From Actinomycetes bacterium (lineage in GTDB: Bacteria > Actinomycetota > Thermoleophilia > Solirubrobacterales > Solirubrobacteraceae): 9,446 nt of DNA. How positions within the stretch are numbered: the first letter of the stretch is position 1; each line of letters begins with the position of its first letter. The notes under the pieces are model-generated. The model was not told where the DNA came from. It saw only the letters and a program-made list of their open reading frames with translations, and did not search any database. A program made the position numbers and the translations under genes. Of this stretch, positions 4,879-9,446 are shown in pieces. Where the stretch lies: the NCBI GenBank assembly GCA_023404805.1, contig JAEYAL010000277.1:1-9446 (forward strand). The letters run 5' to 3'.

Positions 4879-7446
4879 CTAGTACTCGCTGCCGTCCTCG
4901 TTGACGCGCACGAGCGTCACCGACTTGCTCCACGTGTAGCTGATGGACGCGCTGTTGCTGAACGGTTCGGTGGGGATGGTCTCGCTCTTGGTGAACGAGA
5001 ACGTGAACGGCTTGCCGCTGAGGACCTGATCGCGCGGGACGGTCGCGGTGAGCTTCGCGTCCGAGCGCCCCGTCGACCACGCGCCGCAGGTGCCGTTGGT
5101 GACGTCGCCGACCGACGCGATCTGCGGGACGGTGGTGACCGTCGCATCGCCGGTGTCGCCGCGCGGGTCGAACGTGATCGAGATCCGGCCGGGGTTCTGC
5201 AGCGTGTACGTGGGGTACGTGTACTTCGGCGTGCACTGCGGCCCTGGCCCGGTGACCCAGCCGTTCGCGGTGGTCGTCACCTTCGTCTCGAACTCGGTGG
5301 TGGGCGCTTCCGGGTCGCAGTAGCCGAACTCACACGGGTCGACCGTGACGGGATCGCCGGGCGTCCCGTTCCACACGTCGGTCCGCTCGCCGTGTCCGCG
5401 GTCGGTGTCGCTGACGATCGACTGCGAGAAGCCGACGATCCGGAACGTCGGCCGCTCACACGCGTTGCGGGCGCGGAGCTGGTGCGTGAACGAGGGGATC
5501 GATCCGGTCGGCCCCGCGTTCGTGCTCACGATGATGAGCTGTTGGACGTCCTCATCGGGGTTGTCGCGGCAGAGGACGGGGTCCTGGCCGGTCCAGTCCT
5601 TGAGCTTCCACTGGCCGTCCTTCATCCGCAGCGCGGCTTGGACGTGCCCGGGCGCCGATCCCTTGAGCTTGTTCGTCAGCTTGATCTCGCGCACGTCGGG
5701 ATCGCTTACGACCACGCGGTGGTAGGCGGCGATGCTCAGCGGAGCGGTGGCGGCGGTGTTCTGGATCGGCAGGTCGAAGGTCTTCTCCTTCGCGCCGTCG
5801 AGCACGAGATCGGGGCTCGATGGCACCGACGGCGTCACGGGCCAGTGGTCCCAGACGGCGTACGACTCGGTGATCGGGAAGCCCTCGGCGCCGATCGGCG
5901 ACTGGTTGTAGGCGTGCCAGGCGAACTTCGGCCACTGCTCGGCCAGCCCGCCCGGGATGGCGGCGTCGACCGCGGCGACCGCGCCCTTGGACTTCAGCTG
6001 ATCGAAGATCGACCGCAGGACGCCGGTGCCCTTCGTGCGGTGCAGGAACATCCAGAACGGCCACGCGTCGTAGTCGGCGTCGGCGATCGCGGACTGCCCG
6101 AGCGGGTTCGCGACCCAGCCCGGCCAGCGCTCCTTCTCGAGGTCGTCGCCGGAGTAGACGAAGTCGGCGGCCCAGGTCGCGCCGCCCTCATCCCACCACG
6201 CGATCTGCGGTTTGCACGCCGCGTACTTGTGGTTGAACTGGATCGCGTGCATGAACTCGTGGGCGAGGGCCCAGCGCGGCTGGCCCGGCCGGATCGTGAT
6301 CCACGACGGGCGGTCGGTGCACCAAGTGGCCTTGTTGCCGGGGTACGGCATCGTGGCGGCGAGTGCGCGGCCGCCGCTGAACCCGCCGCTGGCGAGGAAC
6401 GTGACGGTGCCGTTGACGTAGATGTCGTAGCGGCCGTCGGGGCCGTGGAAGCAGCCGGCGTCCTTGTCGGAGCGCGGCGCCCCGAACTCGTCGGAGAGCT
6501 TCTTCCAGATCTCGGGCATGATGCGCGCGTAGAACCGGGCGCTGGCCTGGGCGTCCTTCTCGCCGTCCTGGTACCAGACGATCGCGTTGTTGTCGGCCGT
6601 CGGAACGCCGACCCACGGGGCCTTGTAGCCGTCGGCGTACGGCGAGTCCTCCAGGGCGGAGTAGCCCGCGCAATCGGGCACGCGAGCCGCAGCGGCCTTC
6701 GGCGCGCCTTCGAGCGTCAGCGGCTTCTTCGGCTTCTTCTTGGCCGTCTTCGTCTTCCACGGCGTGCCGGGCGCAGCGGGCGGCGCGAAGTACCAGACGA
6801 GCTCCTTCTGGACTGACTTCGGGTAGCTGTCGAAGTTGGCGGCGGCGTCTCTGATGAAGTCCTCGGTGCTCTGGCTGCTGGCGCCGCCTGCGCCGCGCAG
6901 TTCGGCAGGGAGGCGCGGATCGGCGTTGGCGGCGTAGAGGGCGTAGAGCGACGCCTTGGCGGCGGTCAGTTTGCCCGCCGCGGTCGCGGCGGCGAGCCGC
7001 TCGCCGAGGCCGGGCGCTGAAGTGGGCGAGGAGCCCGCGCTCTTGCAGCTGGCCTTACTGCCGGTGACGGCCTTGGCGGCCGACGCGCAGACGAGCACGA
7101 AGCGCGACTGGCCGACGGGCAGCGACGACGGGAGCGAGCCCTTCACGGAGACGCCCTTGGCGCCCTTGCCGGCGACCTTCGCGCCCTTGCCGGCGAGCAC
7201 CGTGCCGCCGCTGGCCGACGTGGCCGACGACGACAGCACCACGCTGAGCTTGCCGCTCCCACCCGAGGCGGAGGCCTTCACTTCGACCTGACCGCCCGCG
7301 GCGAGCACGACCGGCGCCGGGCCAGCCTTCGTGACCGTGAGCGCGGCAGCGGCTCCGGCGGGCGCGGCGCCGCAGGCGATGGCAGCCGCGAGGGCCGCCA
7401 GCGCGCTGCGCCGTGCGGGTGGCGAGAACGGGGCCGAGGAGCGCAT
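4879..7446 (-). CDS. Exported HExxH zinc metalloprotease-like protein with N-terminal Ig/CARDB-like domain
   Basis: The product has 855 residues. Residues 1-35 are an export signal (R12, R13, then an Ala-rich core); AIAC at 22-25 is a weak lipobox, so it could be either a lipoprotein or freely secreted. Residues 36-137 are beta-rich and resemble an Ig/CARDB-like adhesion domain, with VLVCASA at 117-123. Residues 148-185 form a helical segment ending in DPRLPAELRG, and 231-242 are a Lys-rich linker. The catalytic-type core is about 255-540: HEFMH at 396-400 gives the zinc ligands H396 and H400 and the general base E397. WWDEGG at 417-422 offers E420 as third ligand, the gluzincin pattern. Trp-rich segments follow. 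Residues 540-855 look like one or two further beta domains. Twelve cysteines outside the signal suggest disulfides. Substrate is unknown. The gene follows the PepSY protein gene by 82 bases; a perfect inverted repeat stands right before the ATG. The frame is open farther upstream but overlaps the PepSY gene, so ATG 7446 was chosen. Confidence 0.85.
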   Translation of the reverse strand: MRSSAPFSPPARRSALAALAAAIACGAAPAGAAAALTVTKAGPAPVVLAAGGQVEVKASASGGSGKLSVVLSSSATSASGGTVLAGKGAKVAGKGAKGVSVKGSLPSSLPVGQSRFVLVCASAAKAVTGSKASCKSAGSSPTSAPGLGERLAAATAAGKLTAAKASLYALYAANADPRLPAELRGAGGASSQSTEDFIRDAAANFDSYPKSVQKELVWYFAPPAAPGTPWKTKTAKKKPKKPLTLEGAPKAAAARVPDCAGYSALEDSPYADGYKAPWVGVPTADNNAIVWYQDGEKDAQASARFYARIMPEIWKKLSDEFGAPRSDKDAGCFHGPDGRYDIYVNGTVTFLASGGFSGGRALAATMPYPGNKATWCTDRPSWITIRPGQPRWALAHEFMHAIQFNHKYAACKPQIAWWDEGGATWAADFVYSGDDLEKERWPGWVANPLGQSAIADADYDAWPFWMFLHRTKGTGVLRSIFDQLKSKGAVAAVDAAIPGGLAEQWPKFAWHAYNQSPIGAEGFPITESYAVWDHWPVTPSVPSSPDLVLDGAKEKTFDLPIQNTAATAPLSIAAYHRVVVSDPDVREIKLTNKLKGSAPGHVQAALRMKDGQWKLKDWTGQDPVLCRDNPDEDVQQLIIVSTNAGPTGSIPSFTHQLRARNACERPTFRIVGFSQSIVSDTDRGHGERTDVWNGTPGDPVTVDPCEFGYCDPEAPTTEFETKVTTTANGWVTGPGPQCTPKYTYPTYTLQNPGRISITFDPRGDTGDATVTTVPQIASVGDVTNGTCGAWSTGRSDAKLTATVPRDQVLSGKPFTFSFTKSETIPTEPFSNSASISYTWSKSVTLVRVNEDGSEY
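7160..7196. repeat. Tandem 21-base repeat inside the metalloprotease gene
   Basis: GCGCCCTTGCCGGCGA occurs at 7160-7175 and again, identical, at 7181-7196, a 21-base period. It encodes the doubled AGKGAK stretch at about residues 85-97 of the exported protein, in the N-terminal beta domain. It keeps the reading frame and is most likely a small in-frame duplication in a flexible loop. Confidence 0.7.
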
Positions 7447-7448
7447 GG

Positions 7449-7474
7449 GCGCCAGTCTTCCAGAAGACTGGCGC
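7449..7474. repeat. Perfect 12+12 inverted repeat directly before the metalloprotease start
   Basis: GCGCCAGTCTTC (7449-7460) and GAAGACTGGCGC (7463-7474) are exact reverse complements separated by two bases. It ends two bases before the ATG at 7446. As RNA it would fold into an 11-base stem with a four-base loop. The only Shine-Dalgarno-like word, GGAAG, lies at the loop and start of the 3' arm, 10 bases from the ATG, so folding would hide it. It may instead be a protein-binding operator, or a terminator for the PepSY gene that lacks a T-run. Confidence 0.75.
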
Positions 7475-7528
7475 GCTGCCACGCCCGAAACCGGCGCCGC
7501 GCTGCGGCATCGCGCCGCCGGCGCCGCG

Positions 7529-9358
7529 CTACTGGGCCCCGAGCGCCTTCGCGAGCGGCGGCACATGCCGCACGACCACGAAGTCGAAGATGAGCAGCGC
7601 CAGGATCGACAGGCCGAGCAGGGGGAAGAGCAGACCCAGTCCGAGGGTGATCGCCACGACGCCCGCGCCGAGCTTGCGGTTCGGCGGGCGGCGCGGCGCG
7701 CCGAGGCCCTTCGGCTTGCGTTTGCGCCACATGACGACCGCGGTCGCGCAGGAGAGCAGGAGCGCGAGCGTCCCGAACAGCGCGAACAGCTGGCTCCAGA
7801 TGCCCCACTGCCTGCCCTCGTGGAGCGCGATGCCGAAGTCGGTGACCTTGCCGAGGGTGCCGAAGTCCCTGAAGTGGTGGTCGCGGATCGGCAGCGCCGT
7901 GTACTGGTCGATGTAGGTGAGGCGCTCCTGGCCGGCCCGGAGGTTCGGGGCGGCGTCGGCGTCTGGGAACCGCGAGACGGTGTAGCTGCCGTACTCGTCC
8001 TCCGGGTAGGCGATGGTGAAGCCCGCCGGGTAGCCGAGCTGCTCGGCGCGGCCGACGACCGCATCGATCGGGGCGCCCTTGGCGGGGTCCCAGACGATCG
8101 TCGCCCGATGGGTGTGGCCGGTGTGGCCGTCGTCGCCGCCGCGCACTTCGATGTCCGGGCGCTCGCCGGTGAGCTGCGAGGCCGCCGACGCGCCGTTCTG
8201 GTCGGCGTGGCCGCTGTGCGCGGTGTGCCCCGGTCGGCCGCCCGTCTCGGGGATGGCGCCGGGACTGCCGCCGGCGCCCGAACTGGTGTCCGAGCTGCTC
8301 CCCGAGCCAGCGTCCGGTTCGGCGGGTGCCGCAGCGGCTTCGCTCGCCTCCGATGAGGTGGCCGCGCCGGCGGGCGCCGGGCCCGCGCTGGCTGCAGGGG
8401 CGCTGGCCTGCGCTGGATGCGTGTGCGCGGGTGCCGACGGCTGGAGCGGCAACGCCCCCGCGGCCCAAGCCGCTTTGCCGTTCTTGACGGTGTCGGCGAC
8501 GGTCGACTCCGCGCCGTCGTAGAGCCCCTCGGGGTACATCTTGCCCGCGTCCGTCGCGATCTCGTTGAATTTGGCTCCCCAGACGCCCGTCCACGCCATG
8601 CCGGTGATGAGGAAGAACAGCGTCACGAACCCGAACAGCACCCCGGTGACGGCATGCAGGTCGCGCCACCGGGTCCGGCTCGATTTGGACCGCAGCCGCG
8701 GCCGCAGCGCGTCGCGGAAGCCACGGCGTCCACGCGGCCACCAGAGGTACATGCCCGTTATGACGAGGACGACGGCCCAGGACACGGTGAGCTCGATGAT
8801 CCGGTCGCCGGGCTTGCCCTCCTCGCCGAGGAACCGCGACGTGAGCAGGGTGCCGTGCAGGTCGAGGGCGAGCGTCGTGAACGACTTCGATGGCTCGCGG
8901 TCGCCGGTGACGCGCGCGGCATACGGGTCGACGTAGACGCGCAGGTCGCGGCCGCCCTCCGTGGTGATGTCGAACTCGGTGGCGCGGTCGGCGGCTGGCG
9001 GCGGGGCTAGGCCGATCACCGTGGCACCGGGGTAGGCCTTGAGGACCGCGGCGGTCTGCGCGGTGTACGTCGCGCGCTGCTCGCCAGCCGTGACGCCGCG
9101 CATCGAGCCGTACGCGACGGCGTCGATCTGCGGCTTGAAGAGGTAGACGATCCCGGACAGGCCGAGGATCACGATCACCGGGATCGACAGGAGCCCGGCG
9201 TAGAAGTGCCAGCGCCAGACAGAGCGGAACAGCCGCGGCTGGCGGTCGCCCGCCGCGGCGGACTTGGTCTCTGGCGTCGAGGCAGCGGCGCGCTCGGCGG
9301 CGGCTTCGGATGTGGGGTCGCTGCCGGGATCGCCGGCGGCGCTGGGGAGGTTCGTCAT
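7529..9358 (-). CDS. PepSY/PepSY_TM membrane protein with histidine-rich insert
   Basis: The protein has 609 residues. After a 40-residue Ala/Ser-rich cytoplasmic tail come a membrane helix at 54-74, a PepSY-like region at about 85-165, and helices at 187-207 and 236-256. A long extracytoplasmic region (257-515) follows, then helices at about 519-544, 565-583 and 584-598. Histidines typical of the PepSY_TM family are H51 (WHFYAGL), H168 (LDLHGTLL), H235 (LHAVTGVLFG) and H513 (ALHEGRQWG). In related siderophore reductases such as FoxB, membrane histidines bind heme, so a role in iron reduction or electron transfer across the membrane is likely but not proven. Residues about 305-420 are a low-complexity Ala/Pro/Ser insert with eight histidines (312, 314, 378, 381, 384, 412, 415, 417), which makes the protein longer than usual. 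A second PepSY-like part spans about 421-500. No clear ribosome binding site precedes ATG 9358. The metalloprotease gene follows on the same strand. Confidence 0.88.
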   Translation of the reverse strand: MTNLPSAAGDPGSDPTSEAAAERAAASTPETKSAAAGDRQPRLFRSVWRWHFYAGLLSIPVIVILGLSGIVYLFKPQIDAVAYGSMRGVTAGEQRATYTAQTAAVLKAYPGATVIGLAPPPAADRATEFDITTEGGRDLRVYVDPYAARVTGDREPSKSFTTLALDLHGTLLTSRFLGEEGKPGDRIIELTVSWAVVLVITGMYLWWPRGRRGFRDALRPRLRSKSSRTRWRDLHAVTGVLFGFVTLFFLITGMAWTGVWGAKFNEIATDAGKMYPEGLYDGAESTVADTVKNGKAAWAAGALPLQPSAPAHTHPAQASAPAASAGPAPAGAATSSEASEAAAAPAEPDAGSGSSSDTSSGAGGSPGAIPETGGRPGHTAHSGHADQNGASAASQLTGERPDIEVRGGDDGHTGHTHRATIVWDPAKGAPIDAVVGRAEQLGYPAGFTIAYPEDEYGSYTVSRFPDADAAPNLRAGQERLTYIDQYTALPIRDHHFRDFGTLGKVTDFGIALHEGRQWGIWSQLFALFGTLALLLSCATAVVMWRKRKPKGLGAPRRPPNRKLGAGVVAITLGLGLLFPLLGLSILALLIFDFVVVRHVPPLAKALGAQ

Positions 9359-9414
9359 CGCATCGCGTGGGGTCGGCGGCCACCGGCCGGCGTGCGGCGG
9401 TGTCCGTCCAGGGG

Positions 9415-9432
9415 CGGGGGCGCGCGCCCCCG
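9415..9432. repeat. Perfect 18-base GC palindrome upstream of the PepSY gene
   Basis: CGGGGGCGCGCGCCCCCG reads the same on both strands. It lies 57 bases upstream of ATG 9358, near the window edge. It could be an operator for the PepSY gene or part of a terminator of a gene beyond the edge. The remaining bases 9359-9414 hold no clear promoter boxes or ribosome binding site. Confidence 0.5.
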
Positions 9433-9446
9433 GTCAGGCCCAGCGG

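Noticed and set aside
5392..6816. A 474-codon open frame on the plus strand opposite the metalloprotease gene
   Set aside because: Its composition (Arg, Val, Gly, Ala, Asp) is that of a codon shadow, with no motif. The opposite strand encodes the HEFMH protein with a signal peptide.
7160..7196. Repeated 16-mers as a possible CRISPR or mobile-element trace
   Set aside because: Only two copies, 21-base period, in frame within a coding region and encoding a simple Gly/Lys/Ala stretch.
7447..8064. In-frame extension of the metalloprotease gene upstream to 8064
   Set aside because: The extra 206 residues are Ser/Arg/Ala-rich, lie wholly over the PepSY gene in another frame and would bury the signal peptide inside the protein.
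8290..8460. Low-complexity Ala/Pro/Ser region as a frameshift or assembly error in the PepSY gene
   Set aside because: The frame stays open on both sides and the flanking family motifs (H235 and H513 regions) are in the same frame, so it reads as a genuine linker.

Overview
The window is strongly GC-rich. It carries GTG starts, apparent leaderless promoters, a DUF2510/DUF4870 protein and a lipoprotein with a Pro/Thr-rich linker. This fits a high-GC actinobacterium, possibly a soil lineage such as the Thermoleophilia; that placement is inferred from style, not from a marker gene. The content looks chromosomal. I see no rRNA, tRNA, transposase, phage gene or CRISPR array.

Left part (1-2336). 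The first 49 bases hold the start of a minus-strand gene that runs off the window and begins like a signal peptide. Divergent to it is a classical NADP-type short-chain dehydrogenase/reductase (138-935, plus). This converges on a secreted lipoprotein of unknown function (2225-978, minus). A stem-loop separates the lipoprotein gene from thiC.

Middle (2334-4881). thiC (3779-2334, minus), the thiamine pyrimidine synthase, sits alone behind a clear TPP riboswitch whose conserved 3' strand is also the ribosome binding site. Upstream on the same strand is a small membrane protein with a DUF2510 motif and a DUF4870 domain (4512-3946). Its GTG start lies 6 bases after a good -10 box. Divergent from it is an 85-residue cytoplasmic protein that I do not recognise (4588-4845, plus).

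Right part (4879-9446, minus strand). A 609-residue PepSY/PepSY_TM membrane protein with a long Ala/Pro/Ser and histidine-rich extracytoplasmic insert (9358-7529) is followed after 82 bases by an 855-residue exported HExxH metalloprotease-like protein (7446-4879). A perfect 12+12 inverted repeat lies directly in front of the second start codon. The two may form an envelope unit, but they could also be unrelated neighbours. The most interesting leads are this pair, the inverted repeat between them, and the riboswitch that contains the thiC ribosome binding site. I did not find convincing evidence for a wholly new multi-gene system.
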